42,539 nt of DNA, from NCBI RefSeq assembly GCF_002902385.1, contig NZ_PPQH01000010.1, positions 1 to 42,539 of the forward strand, in the 5' to 3' direction. Positions 1 through 9,235 of this stretch are shown here, one piece after another. Source of the stretch: Staphylococcus intermedius NCTC 11048. Lineage in GTDB: Bacteria > Bacillota > Bacilli > Staphylococcales > Staphylococcaceae. The notes under the pieces are model-generated. The model saw only the letters and a list, made by a program, of their open reading frames with translations, searched no databases and was not told the origin of the DNA. A program made the position numbers and the translations under genes. The first letter of the stretch is position 1. Each line of letters opens with the position of its first letter.

Positions 1-51
1 ACAGCTATTAATGAAATGGTATATAGGTGACGCTAGGATGATGGTACTTAT

Positions 52-300
52 TTGACTAAACGTGATAAAATACTAGAGAAAATAAAAAATAACCCAAGAA
101 ATGTGAATAAAAAAGATTTTATTTCTCTACTAAGCAAGTACGGTTTTGAGATAATGAATCATAGAGGTAAGGCTGGACATATTATGTATAGGCATCCCTT
201 ATATAAAGAAATCCCTGTGAGAACAGTTAATATTACAGATCCTATACGCAAATAGCATATTGAAACTTTACTAAAAGATTTAGAAAAGGTGATAGCATGA
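52..300 (+). pseudogene. hicA: HicA-type mRNA interferase toxin gene interrupted by an in-frame stop
   Basis: Reading from TTG at 52 gives 67 residues with a HicA-like layout: an N-terminal helix, then the region around GHIMYRHP that aligns with the catalytic GSHHIYxHP motif (one His kept), then VRTVNIT. A TAG codon at 253-255 ends the frame. The same frame stays open beyond it for 14 residues (HIETLLKDLEKVIA) and stops at 298-300, where TGA overlaps the ATG of hicB in the ATGA coupling usual for hicAB. The ancestral gene therefore very probably ran to 300, and the stop removes the C-terminal helix. HicA normally binds and cleaves mRNA in translation-inhibited cells. The start is weakly supported: AGGATGATGG lies about 8-14 bases upstream and no ATG is in frame. 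A functional 67-residue HicA cannot be excluded. Confidence 0.72.
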
Positions 301-707
301 AAGATTTAAATTACTATTTAAAATTGCCTTATACGTTAAAAGTAGAGCAGGATACAGATTATGATGGTAGTGAATATTTTATAGCTAAATATGAAGAGTT
401 GGATGGCCTTGTTGGTACTGGTGATTCAGAAATAAAAGCTGTTAATGACCTTTTAACAATAAAAAAAGATTGGTTTGAAGCAAATTTAAATGTAGGTACA
501 ATTATACCAGAACCAATTACTAAAAAAACTGAAGAACAAACAAGACTCACGTTACGTTTGCCATCAGATATAGACAAGCAAATAAATAAATATATGCAAC
601 AAGAAAATGTTAGTAAAAATACTGCTATTATAGTTTTACTGCAATCTGGTTTATATAATAACTTTCATGAAGAATTTGAAAATAAAGTTTCACATCGTTT
701 TAATTGA
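297..707 (+). CDS. hicB: HicB-family antitoxin
   Basis: The protein has 136 residues. The N-terminal part (about 10-70) resembles the HicB partial RNase H fold, which binds and blocks HicA. The C-terminal part (about 83-120, TRLTLRLPSDIDKQINKYMQ) is a ribbon-helix-helix DNA-binding domain that would repress the operon. The start ATG overlaps the end of the ancestral hicA frame, as expected for translational coupling. The antitoxin is intact while its toxin carries a premature stop, so it may now act only as a DNA-binding protein or as an anti-addiction module. A hairpin terminator follows directly. Confidence 0.85.
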   Translation: MKDLNYYLKLPYTLKVEQDTDYDGSEYFIAKYEELDGLVGTGDSEIKAVNDLLTIKKDWFEANLNVGTIIPEPITKKTEEQTRLTLRLPSDIDKQINKYMQQENVSKNTAIIVLLQSGLYNNFHEEFENKVSHRFN

Positions 708-730
708 GTGGAATTAATGAACATCAAAAG

Positions 731-765
731 CTAGAAATCCTGATTGAAAGGGTTTCTAGTTTTTT
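731..765 (+). terminator. Rho-independent terminator of hicAB
   Basis: A 10-bp stem (CTAGAAATCC pairing with GGGTTTCTAG, one G-T pair) with a 9-base loop is followed by TTTTTT. It lies 24 bases after the hicB stop. The rest of 708-1040, apart from the next hairpin, shows no gene. Confidence 0.85.
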
Positions 766-892
766 ACGTGCGCTTAGAATGGATAATAGCTTGATGGTGA
801 AAGTGCGCTCTATTTTGTTTGACAGTGCTATTTGATGGTGTGACGTTTTAAACAGTGTTTGACGATTAGCGAAGTATAGTTTTGAAATTCAT

Positions 893-940
893 AAAAAAAA
901 CCGAGACGTTTCGTAATGGATCACGAAAGCCTCGGTTTTA
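893..940 (-). terminator. Terminator downstream of hlb, possibly bidirectional
   Basis: CCGAG at 901-905 pairs with CTCGG at 931-935, with inner TTTCGT/ACGAAA pairing. The minus strand has a run of eight T after the stem and the plus strand has TTTT, so it can serve both directions. It lies about 100 bases beyond the hlb stop. Confidence 0.75.
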
Positions 941-1040
941 AGTCGATATGTTATAATTTTTGTTTCTTTGTAGGGGAAGCATAGGTTAAATTTTAAAGCT
1001 AGTGATTCAAAAATATGACTATTGTCTTTAAGAATGACTG

Positions 1041-2033
1041 CTATGATTTACTATATGCTTTGACTGGATAGTGATCAGAATAGTCGTTATATACGTAGAG
1101 GTAAGGGAATTTGTAAACATCCCAAGTTGGTGATTTTTCACCTACGACTTCATTAATCAATTGACCGGGTTGGCGATGATCTTTATCTACAAAAATATAG
1201 TCTAAATATTCTGGTGCACTATTAGGATAGTTGTATTTAGCAATTGAGTTAGATTTAGGATCCCATGTGCTTGAATGACCTGCGTAAAGGACGTCATTGA
1301 CATTTAAGTTTTTCAACATGTCTTGGAATTCACCATTGTTACCATATTTATTGACATTCATGTCGCCGCCAATGTAAACAACTTCATCTTTAGGGATGTT
1401 TTTATTTTTCACAAAGTCACGAATTTCTCCCATTTGTTCAGCTCTAATCGCTCTGTCTTGACCTCTGCCGCAGCGAGAGTCTTCAGATTGTGTATGTGTA
1501 CCGATTACGTGAACAAATTTCCCATCTTTTTCAATTTTTGTATATACAAACCCTTTGTTACTATCGTTGTCAAAACCACATCCATGTCGGAAAACGTGTT
1601 GAATTTTTTCTTTAATTGGATACTTACTTACGATTGCAACACCGCCATTTTCAAAAGTCGTACTTGAATAATGGCCTTCCGTACGATCCCATCCTGAATA
1701 TGAACGACCGAGTACTGGCGTTTGGTACGGATAGGATGATTTTAAGTTATTGAATAATTGATTGGCTGAAGAGGGATAGAATGCTTCATTGAAAATCACG
1801 ACATCATTATCTTGTATATATTTGGATTTTGAAATTAAATCTGCACGTTTGTTTTGTCCCCAATTCGGATAGAGGAGACCTGAAAGCATATAAACGTTGT
1901 GCGTCGCTAATTTTAGTTCCGGTTGATTTTGGTCTGAAGCAGCATGGCTAATGCCAGTATTCATCATACCTAAAAGCATCGTAGTGGCTAATACTAGTGA
2001 TGTTAAGCGTTTTTTTCTTTTTAGTTTTTTCAT
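1041..2033 (-). CDS. hlb: Beta-hemolysin (sphingomyelinase C)
   Basis: This secreted, Mg-dependent neutral sphingomyelinase of the DNase I/exonuclease-endonuclease-phosphatase fold cleaves sphingomyelin to ceramide and phosphocholine and lyses ruminant red cells. It closely matches S. aureus Hlb as remembered (HNVYML, YPNWGQ, NEAF, GTHTQSEDSRCG, GGDMNVN, LDYIF, DYSDHYP). The GTHTQ and SDHYP histidines and the NEAF glutamate are catalytic or metal-binding in the family. The two cysteines (in GCGFDND and SRCG) match the known disulfide. A Lys/Arg-rich signal peptide ends near SHA-A. Possible starts are GTG 2042, ATG 2039 and ATG 2033; only 2033 is 8 bases from AAGGAG, and it gives the 330-residue length of S. 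aureus Hlb. The gene is intact, with no converting prophage. Confidence 0.96.
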   Translation of the reverse strand: MKKLKRKKRLTSLVLATTMLLGMMNTGISHAASDQNQPELKLATHNVYMLSGLLYPNWGQNKRADLISKSKYIQDNDVVIFNEAFYPSSANQLFNNLKSSYPYQTPVLGRSYSGWDRTEGHYSSTTFENGGVAIVSKYPIKEKIQHVFRHGCGFDNDSNKGFVYTKIEKDGKFVHVIGTHTQSEDSRCGRGQDRAIRAEQMGEIRDFVKNKNIPKDEVVYIGGDMNVNKYGNNGEFQDMLKNLNVNDVLYAGHSSTWDPKSNSIAKYNYPNSAPEYLDYIFVDKDHRQPGQLINEVVGEKSPTWDVYKFPYLYVYNDYSDHYPVKAYSKS

Positions 2034-2279
2034 ACTCATCACTCCTTCTGTTATATTTTACATCATTTATAGAATAAAAAAATTAAATGATTATTAACTG
2101 TTTGTGAAAAATAAATAAATATTAATCGGCTATTTGCAATGGAAGTTAAGTTTTGTAACATAAGAAATAGTAGCACGTGATACAATGATTCATGAAAGTA
2201 CCTTATTAAAAGAAAACGGAGCGACTTTTACCACTTTTGTTTGATATAAAGAGAAAATAAGATGAACGGAGGCATACAA

Positions 2280-2978
2280 ATGATTTCAAGCCAATGGATA
2301 TTATTTGATAAAGATGGGACATTGATTCATTTTGATGAAAGTTGGACGAAAATTGGAATTCAACTCGTGAATGATGTATGTGACCATTTTCAACTTGAAG
2401 ATCGACAAGCCGTGTATCGGGCGATTGGTATTAAGGACGGTCGATTTGAAAAGGATAGCGTGATGAATGGAGGAACGCTGAAAGATTTGATTGCGGTCTT
2501 TCAACAGTTTACGGATGAAGACGTGGCGGATTGGACCGCACAACGGAGTCAAACTTTAATCAGTCAACGCGTCCCTGAAATTGAATTGTATGAAGGCGTG
2601 GCGGCATTAATTCAACGTTTAAAGGCACGAGGCTATGCGTTAGGTATCGTAACGAGTGATAATCATACAGGCGTGACACAATTTCTTGAAAAAACGCAAT
2701 TAACCGATGCATTTGATATGGTTATCTCGACAAATGATGGCCAGTATGAAAAACCAGACATTCGTTTGCTTCAACCACTATGGGAACTTGGTGTGCGCGG
2801 AGAAGATGTCATTATGGTGGGCGATACAGATAATGATATGATGACCGGCAAAAATATGGGGAGTGCCCTGAATGTAGGCGTACGTACAGGCTTAGGGGAA
2901 GATGCGGCGTTTGAAGCGGCAGATGTCGTCATTGACCATGTTGGGCTTTTAGAAGACGTGTTACCCAAAGCGAAATGA
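2280..2978 (+). CDS. HAD-family hydrolase, phosphoglycolate phosphatase-like
   Basis: The 232-residue protein has HAD motif I (DKDGTL, nucleophile D10) near the N-terminus, a motif II Thr/Ser in GIVTSDN, a conserved Lys in YEKPD and motif IV in MVGDTDND. The helical cap lies between residues 15 and 80. These features predict a soluble Mg-dependent phosphatase acting on a small phosphorylated metabolite; the substrate cannot be read from sequence. ATG 2280 is chosen because ACGGAGG lies 7 bases upstream; ATG 2262 lies before that site and has none of its own. S. aureus has a similar HAD gene beside the deoxynucleoside kinases, as I recall, so this is core synteny. Confidence 0.85.
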   Translation: MISSQWILFDKDGTLIHFDESWTKIGIQLVNDVCDHFQLEDRQAVYRAIGIKDGRFEKDSVMNGGTLKDLIAVFQQFTDEDVADWTAQRSQTLISQRVPEIELYEGVAALIQRLKARGYALGIVTSDNHTGVTQFLEKTQLTDAFDMVISTNDGQYEKPDIRLLQPLWELGVRGEDVIMVGDTDNDMMTGKNMGSALNVGVRTGLGEDAAFEAADVVIDHVGLLEDVLPKAK

Positions 2979-3040
2979 CAGAGGAAAAGTCATACTTTCA
3001 TTTCGTAAGTCGTGAGATACACATTCAAACCATACGCATA

Positions 3041-3076
3041 AAAAACAGGCCGGAGAATTTTCCAGCCTGTTCATTT
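3041..3076. terminator. Bidirectional terminator between the HAD gene and dck
   Basis: AACAGGC at 3044-3050 pairs with GCCTGTT at 3065-3071, with an inner GGA/TCC pair. There is an A-run on the left and CATTTT on the right. The two flanking genes converge on it. Confidence 0.75.
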
Positions 3077-3214
3077 TGCGATTTTGGTTGTTGATTGTAA
3101 AAGTGCTTAACTTGATAATACTACAACACCCCAATACGATGCTGCAGAATAACGGATGGCAAAAGTGAGGAGCGCCTCAGTGTGTCATCGCTACAGACCT
3201 GTTCATCCAAATCT

Positions 3215-3880
3215 TTATGAACGTTGGTCGACTTGTCTATAAGTATGGATAACATGTTCAATTTTCTTCAACACGACATCAATTGAATCAGGATCATCAA
3301 ATAAGTCATATTCTTTAATATTCACGCGGACAACTGGACACGCATTGAACTGATTAATCCAATCATCATAACGTTGGAATAACATTTTCCAATATTCAGG
3401 ATCTGTTTCAATCTCCATTTGACGGCCACGTGTTTGAATACGTTCAATCACGGTATCATAATCGGATTCGAGGTAAATGAGGACGTCAGGTTTAGGGAAA
3501 TAAGGCGTCAACACCATCGCGTCAAACAAGTTAGAGTAGGTTTTAAAGTCTTCAGGAGACATTGTACCTTGTTCTTCGTGCATTTTCGCAAAAATATCGA
3601 CATCTTCATAAATCGAACGGTCTTGGACAAAGCCGCCACCATATTCAAACATACGCTTTTGTTCTTTGAAACGCTCAGCTAAAAAATAAATTTGCAGGTG
3701 AAAGCTCCAACGTGTAAAATCATGATAAAATTTATCTAAATATGGATTATGCTCGACGTTTTCGAAGGATGTTCTGAAATTGAGTTTTTCAGCGATTGCA
3801 CGTGTTAAAGATGATTTTCCCACACCAACAGTCCCGGCGATGGTAATAATAGCATTTGACGGTATATCATATTGATTCAT
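3215..3880 (-). CDS. dck: Deoxyadenosine/deoxycytidine kinase
   Basis: This nucleoside kinase phosphorylates deoxyadenosine and deoxycytidine to monophosphates for dNTP salvage. The P-loop GTVGVGKSS is near residue 13, and the family signatures HNPYLDKFYHDF, WSFHLQIYFL, QDRSIYED and RGRQME are present. It resembles B. subtilis Dck in length and motif order. ATG 3880 is preferred over 3886: GGAGG is 8 bases from 3880 but only 2 from 3886, and the B. subtilis protein begins at the equivalent point. The gene starts inside the end of dgk, so the two are translationally coupled, and both face away from tadA. Confidence 0.9.
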   Translation of the reverse strand: MNQYDIPSNAIITIAGTVGVGKSSLTRAIAEKLNFRTSFENVEHNPYLDKFYHDFTRWSFHLQIYFLAERFKEQKRMFEYGGGFVQDRSIYEDVDIFAKMHEEQGTMSPEDFKTYSNLFDAMVLTPYFPKPDVLIYLESDYDTVIERIQTRGRQMEIETDPEYWKMLFQRYDDWINQFNACPVVRVNIKEYDLFDDPDSIDVVLKKIEHVIHTYRQVDQRS

Positions 3881-4490
3881 GTTCATGGCCTCCGATTAAT
3901 TCATTAATTTGATTAAATACATACGCATAATCTGCTTCATTTTGGACAAAATCAAGGTTTGTCGTATCAATCCACAACACCGCATGTCCTTCATTTTTTA
4001 AAGAATTGTAGTAATTCGCATAGTCTTCTTTGAGTTTCAGTAAATAACTGTCTTCAATATGGGCTTCAAAACTACGATTACGTTTCGCAATACGTTGTTT
4101 GAGCACGCTTAAATCTGCATCTAAAATGACCGTGAAATCCGGTGAGATGAGATCTTCAGTTAAAATGTCATAAATTCTTGAAAATTTATCGTATTCTGTA
4201 TCGTTCAATGTATTGCGTGCAAATATTTTGTTTTTATATATATGATAATCACTGACAATGCCATCAGTATGTTCTGCGAGGTCTTGATAGTCTTTGTAAC
4301 GATGGCATAAAAAGAACATCTCAGTTTGAAAACTCCACTTTGAAATATCAGTATAGAAATCTGATAAATAAGGGTTTTCACCGACAATTTCTTTCGCTTC
4401 ATAAAAGTGATAAGATTGACTCAACTGATGTGCTAATGAAGATTTGCCAACGCCTATCGGACCTTCAATTGCGATAAATGGTTTTTTCAT
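3867..4490 (-). CDS. dgk: Deoxyguanosine kinase
   Basis: This first gene of the kinase pair phosphorylates deoxyguanosine (and related purine deoxynucleosides). The 207-residue protein has the P-loop GPIGVGKSS at about 10-18, then ENPYLSDFY, WSFQTEMFFLCHRYK, SDYHIYKN and KRNRSFE, the Dgk signatures of Bacillus and Staphylococcus. It is a paralogue of the downstream dck and overlaps it by 14 bases (20 if the upstream start is used). In lactobacilli the related pair forms a heterodimer, which may also apply here. It is transcribed divergently from tadA across a 68-base gap. Confidence 0.9.
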   Translation of the reverse strand: MKKPFIAIEGPIGVGKSSLAHQLSQSYHFYEAKEIVGENPYLSDFYTDISKWSFQTEMFFLCHRYKDYQDLAEHTDGIVSDYHIYKNKIFARNTLNDTEYDKFSRIYDILTEDLISPDFTVILDADLSVLKQRIAKRNRSFEAHIEDSYLLKLKEDYANYYNSLKNEGHAVLWIDTTNLDFVQNEADYAYVFNQINELIGGHEHESI

Positions 4491-4552
4491 ATTTTTCGCT
4501 CCATATCATTTATTTTAACCAGTACTAAAAATTTTAACATAAGTGAGGCTAA

Positions 4553-5032
<480 letters not shown>

Positions 5033-5182
5033 GTCATTATGATATGGTTTCTCTACATATGTGAATGATAAAAGTGTGACATGAATTCATTTTACGGTAC
5101 TTCCCTTTATAACTTTGTTAAAATGAGATTATATTTTAAACGAGGCAATGGATTAAAGAAAAGTAATGAGAGAGGGATTGAG

Positions 5183-6049
5183 ATGGTTAAACTGATAGCA
5201 ACAGATATGGATGGGACGTTGTTGAATGCAGCTCATGAAGTATCACAAGAAAATGTCGAGGCGATTCAATATGCCCAGTCTCAAGGTGTGACGGTGGTCA
5301 TTGCGACAGGACGTGCATTTTACGAGGCGAATGATCCGATTATGGCTACAGGTTTAAAGGTACCGTATATTTGTTTGAATGGTGCGGAAGTGCGCGATGA
5401 AAGCTTCGATATCGTCCATACGTCGAGCTTGAACCATGGATTGTATCAACGCATTCGCGAAACATTAAACAATGAAAATATGTATTATCAAGTCTATACG
5501 AATTTTGGTATTTACACAGAAGACCCAGAGAAAGACTTAGCCATATATTTAGACATTGCGAAACATTCAGGTCAAAAAGGCGATGCAGAGAAAATTAGAC
5601 AACATATCCAACATCGTATTGACCTTGGTACTTTAAAAGTCGTTGATAATTATGATGATATCGAATCTGTACCAGGCGAACTGATTATGAAAGTTTTAGC
5701 ATATGATAAAGATTTAGATAAAATTGAACGTGTGAAAAAGCAATTATCAGAAAGTAGTAATTTAGCAGTTTCCTCTTCTTCACTCGGGAACATTGAAATT
5801 ACACATATCGATGCACAAAAAGGTCTAGCCTTACAAGCCATTGCCGACCAACTCGGTATCGATATGGCGGATACGATGGCTGTGGGTGATAACTTAAATG
5901 ATAAATCTATGTTAGAACGTGCTGGTGTAGCTGTCGCAATGGAAAATGCCTTGCCAGAATTGAAAGACATTGCGACATTTGTGACAGATTCGAATGAAAA
6001 CAGTGGTGTCGCAAAAGCCATCTACCGTGCATTGGGGAAAGAAGAATAA
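5183..6049 (+). CDS. Cof-type HAD-IIB phosphatase
   Basis: The 288-residue protein belongs to the Cof subfamily (HAD-IIB, C2 cap). Motif I DMDGTLL (D8, D10) is at the N-terminus, IATGR is motif II, a Lys lies in THIDAQKGLAL, and GDNLNDKSM is motif IV. These enzymes dephosphorylate sugar phosphates, flavin precursors or PLP; specificity cannot be assigned. A longer in-frame start at 5081 would add 34 residues with no family resemblance. ATG 5183 follows GAGAGGGATTGAG and puts motif I at the usual distance from the N-terminus. Confidence 0.87.
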   Translation: MVKLIATDMDGTLLNAAHEVSQENVEAIQYAQSQGVTVVIATGRAFYEANDPIMATGLKVPYICLNGAEVRDESFDIVHTSSLNHGLYQRIRETLNNENMYYQVYTNFGIYTEDPEKDLAIYLDIAKHSGQKGDAEKIRQHIQHRIDLGTLKVVDNYDDIESVPGELIMKVLAYDKDLDKIERVKKQLSESSNLAVSSSSLGNIEITHIDAQKGLALQAIADQLGIDMADTMAVGDNLNDKSMLERAGVAVAMENALPELKDIATFVTDSNENSGVAKAIYRALGKEE

Positions 6050-6074
6050 AACGAAAATAAATAAATGAATGTTT

Positions 6075-6128
6075 AAAGTGTAGGACAGAAATCTTGTTTT
6101 AAAGGTTTCGTTGTCCTGCACTTTTTTT
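6075..6128 (+). terminator. Terminator after the Cof-type HAD gene
   Basis: AAAGTGTAGGACA pairs with TGTCCTGCACTTT over 13 bp (one G-T pair), with an inner GAAA/TTTC pair, and is followed by a T-run. Confidence 0.88.
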
Positions 6129-6266
6129 ATTGTGCTGCATGCCAATAAAAGAGTTTTGTAATACTACATACAAAATAAAACTAAATAATTTTACGTTCGT
6201 ATCGCTTTTGAGTATTATAATAAGTGGAAACGCTTCATATGATGACGGACAAAGAGGGGGAGATAA

Positions 6267-8459
6267 ATGAAAAATATACAATTAGTAGGAAAGATACGGT
6301 ATTTCATCTTTGCATTAGTCGCTATTCAAGCCATCATTATTTTGATGATGACAACGTTTCGATTAGGTGACGTGTATGATGAAAAATGGGACGAGATACA
6401 GAATTCGGCGGATCAGCATCAGTTTTATTTAAATCGTATCACCATCGAGCAAAAAGAAAATGTCATGGATGTATTAAAACAATTTCCTGAACTTTTGATT
6501 CTGACATCGACAGTTGATGAAGAGACGCAGCATGAATTGATTGGTGTAACAGGTAAAGCGGAACAATTTCCAGAAATTCAACTGTATGATCATCAAATTA
6601 TGTCTCAAATAGATATCAAAAAATTATTGAATAGTAAAAATGAAAAAGCAACGATTGGAGATTTTAATGGTTCTATCAATAATATTAAAAAATTCAATAC
6701 GCCTTACTTTGCTAAAAAGCATTCTATTGTCAATTTGCAGACTTACATCAATACGACAAAAAGTATCAATGGCACATATACAGTTTATGGTTCAGAGCAG
6801 CAATTCAATCAGTTGATCAAAGCGTTGTCTGTAGTAACACATCAATCTGAAACGGCTTTGACAACGGTCAATGGCGGCGTTGCTAAAATGGACAATACAG
6901 TCACGGTTGTGTTGTCATGTTTATTGATCATGACTATGTTAGCAGTGCTCATATTATTTATTGCTGTTACAGTAGCGAACCTTAAAAATTTAGGGCATTT
7001 AACGCTTTTAGGGTGGTCAAAATGGGCAGTTGCGAATAAAGTGTTGCGTCAATTTGTTGTGTTTTCAATCCTGATTATTCCGGTCTTTGCAGTTATTTTA
7101 TGGTATATGAGTGGTTGGTATTCGATTACATTAAAAGTTTTGTCTTATTTCTTTTTAGGTGGCGTAATCAATTTAACACTCATACTCTTCATGACTAGCA
7201 TAGCGGTGTTTACGGTGTTTTCAATGAAGCCAGTAGATGCAATTAAAGGGAAAGTGCCGCATCGTACACTCTATGGGATGGGCGCGTTAGGTTATGTACT
7301 TCTAAGTGTTTTGCTGGTATTCGGTAGTGTTCGTTTAGATGAACCAATGAAAGAGGTCGTACAAAATTTTAGAATTGCCAAACAATGGGAAGGTGTTTCT
7401 CATTACTATACATTAAAAGATATCCAGACAGGGGAAGATCTTTCAACGATAACTGGAAAATCTAATGCTTTAGATCGTGACATTTATCATTGGTATCAAT
7501 CTATTGTCAAAGATGCTAACGTATTCATTGCACATTCTGAATATTTTGATAAAGACTTGCTTGAATATTATCGACAGCAGGCGATTTATGAAAATGTACC
7601 AGAAAAGCCATTTTGGTATATGACTTTTTCACCCAATTATTTAAAGGAGATTCAACTCAATGTAGCACAGCAATACATCGATACTGCTGAGCGCGGTACA
7701 AAGGTGTTTTTAATACCTGATACTTACACGAAACAACAGAAAGAAAAGTTTGAACAATGGATTAAAGAAAGTGAGTCAACTGAACGAAATGAAAATGATA
7801 TTACGACGGCCTTTAATCAGGAAAATCGTTTTAAATTTGTGACGTACCATTTTGAGCAAAAAATATTTAGTTGGAACAATACGCCGAACAATGAAGTGAT
7901 GGTAAAGAATCCTATTATTTATATCATTACGCCAGAAAATATGAACTACTTACAATCAGAAAGCATGAGAAGTAATGATTTGAACAGCTATATTAAATTT
8001 AAGGATCGACAAACAGCAGAAAAATATACTGCAAAAAGCTACTTGGAACCCTATCATTTAGCAGACAATGAACCCAAATTTGTTCCTATTCAAATCTTTA
8101 TTGATGGACTTCAAAAAGACTTAGCAGAAACCATCGTTTGGTTTGGTAGTTTTATTGTTGGTGCGTTGGTGCTATCCATTCTTTTACTCATCTCATTAGC
8201 CTATGTGTACCGACTGACTCATTATGAACGCCTTTATATTTCAAAGTTTTTAGGATTCAATTTCTTTAAAATGTATAAAGTTCCGATGATTTTGATAGTC
8301 AGTATATGGGTGGTGGATATGCTTGCCGTTTTATTCTGGTCATCGACATCAGGTGTTGTGTCCATTACAATTTACGGCGTGATTCAGTTACTCATTTTTT
8401 ACCTGTATATGTCGCGCAATGATATTAAACAATTACTTCTTACAATTAAGGAGAAATGA
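6267..8459 (+). CDS. Bacteriocin-associated integral membrane protein (DUF1430/lactococcin-972-type ABC permease)
   Basis: This 730-residue membrane protein has one transmembrane segment at about 11-30, a large extracellular region to about 212, a cluster of segments at about 213-355, a second extracellular domain, and three segments after about 620. The layout resembles MacB/FtsX-type permeases and the bacteriocin-associated seven-TM family found beside lactococcin-972-like genes. With the ATPase that overlaps its stop it would form an ABC system that exports or gives resistance to a peptide. AGAGGGGGAG precedes the ATG, and TATAAT at 6216-6221 may be its -10 box. There is no bacteriocin precursor gene upstream: 6050-6266 holds only a terminator and promoter-like DNA. 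The family assignment is from layout and memory. Confidence 0.72.
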   Translation: MKNIQLVGKIRYFIFALVAIQAIIILMMTTFRLGDVYDEKWDEIQNSADQHQFYLNRITIEQKENVMDVLKQFPELLILTSTVDEETQHELIGVTGKAEQFPEIQLYDHQIMSQIDIKKLLNSKNEKATIGDFNGSINNIKKFNTPYFAKKHSIVNLQTYINTTKSINGTYTVYGSEQQFNQLIKALSVVTHQSETALTTVNGGVAKMDNTVTVVLSCLLIMTMLAVLILFIAVTVANLKNLGHLTLLGWSKWAVANKVLRQFVVFSILIIPVFAVILWYMSGWYSITLKVLSYFFLGGVINLTLILFMTSIAVFTVFSMKPVDAIKGKVPHRTLYGMGALGYVLLSVLLVFGSVRLDEPMKEVVQNFRIAKQWEGVSHYYTLKDIQTGEDLSTITGKSNALDRDIYHWYQSIVKDANVFIAHSEYFDKDLLEYYRQQAIYENVPEKPFWYMTFSPNYLKEIQLNVAQQYIDTAERGTKVFLIPDTYTKQQKEKFEQWIKESESTERNENDITTAFNQENRFKFVTYHFEQKIFSWNNTPNNEVMVKNPIIYIITPENMNYLQSESMRSNDLNSYIKFKDRQTAEKYTAKSYLEPYHLADNEPKFVPIQIFIDGLQKDLAETIVWFGSFIVGALVLSILLLISLAYVYRLTHYERLYISKFLGFNFFKMYKVPMILIVSIWVVDMLAVLFWSSTSGVVSITIYGVIQLLIFYLYMSRNDIKQLLLTIKEK

Positions 8460-8461
8460 TA

Positions 8462-9124
8462 ATGAAAGCAATTGAAATCAATCATATAACGAAAAAATTT
8501 GGAAGTAGAACAATTATCCGTGATTTTTCACTTGATATTCATCAAGGAGAATTTGTAGCCATTGTTGGGAAATCAGGTTGTGGGAAATCAACATTGCTCA
8601 ATATGATAGGGCTTTTAGAAACGATAGAAACGGGTGAAGTCAAAATTTACAATCAGACCATTCCCAACATTAACTCAGCTGCAGCGACAAAATTGAGAAG
8701 ACATACAATTAATTATTTATTTCAATCCTATGCACTGATTTCTGATATGACGGTTAAAGACAACTTATTACTGGCGTTGGAGTATGTCAAAATCAGCCAG
8801 AAAGAGAAGATCAACAAAATTCAGCAAGTGTTACAGAAACTTGAAATTGATGCATTATTGAATGATAAAATTAATACTTTATCGGGTGGTGAGCAACAAC
8901 GGGTAGCGGTAGCGAGAACGATTTTAAAACCAGGAGACATCATTTTAGCTGATGAGCCGACTGGTGCGCTTGATCCAAAACTCGCAGACATCGCGTTCGA
9001 ATTCATACGACAGTTGCGTGATCACGATAATAAAACCATCGTACTTGTCACACATAATATTGAGCAAGCTAAACAAGCTGATCGTGTGATTGACCTTAAC
9101 GTTTTGAATGAGAAAGTGAGCTAG
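8462..9124 (+). CDS. ABC transporter ATP-binding protein (bacteriocin export/resistance type)
   Basis: This ATPase is the partner of the preceding permease. Walker A is GKSGCGKST, the Q-loop is LFQSY, the signature is LSGGEQQR, Walker B is ILADEPTGALD and the H-loop is VTHN: a complete, active-looking MacB/LolD-type ABC domain of about 220 residues. ATG 8456 overlaps the permease stop (ATGA), but ATG 8462 is 8 bases from AAGGAG and is preferred. Overlap or near-overlap with the permease gene indicates one operon. A terminator hairpin follows at 9202. Confidence 0.9.
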   Translation: MKAIEINHITKKFGSRTIIRDFSLDIHQGEFVAIVGKSGCGKSTLLNMIGLLETIETGEVKIYNQTIPNINSAAATKLRRHTINYLFQSYALISDMTVKDNLLLALEYVKISQKEKINKIQQVLQKLEIDALLNDKINTLSGGEQQRVAVARTILKPGDIILADEPTGALDPKLADIAFEFIRQLRDHDNKTIVLVTHNIEQAKQADRVIDLNVLNEKVS

Positions 9125-9200
9125 TCGCGAATCAACTTACTTTCAGGTATTCAACGATAGAAGCAAGTTTATTGTATTGATGATTACTGTTTAAAATAGG

Positions 9201-9235
9201 AAAAGACTGGGATATTGGTTTTCCCAGTCTTTATC
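9201..9235 (+). terminator. Terminator after the ABC operon, also the leading hairpin of repeat A
   Basis: AAAGACTGGGA (9202-9212) pairs perfectly with TCCCAGTCTTT (9222-9232). An equivalent hairpin stands at the same end of repeat copies C and D, so it may belong to the repeat rather than to the operon. Confidence 0.82.

Noticed and set aside
1041..2042. Prophage inserted in hlb
   Set aside because: The hlb frame is continuous and no phage genes are near.
3215..4490. dck/dgk as a frameshifted single gene
   Set aside because: Each has its own P-loop, full length and ribosome site; they are paralogues with a short overlap.
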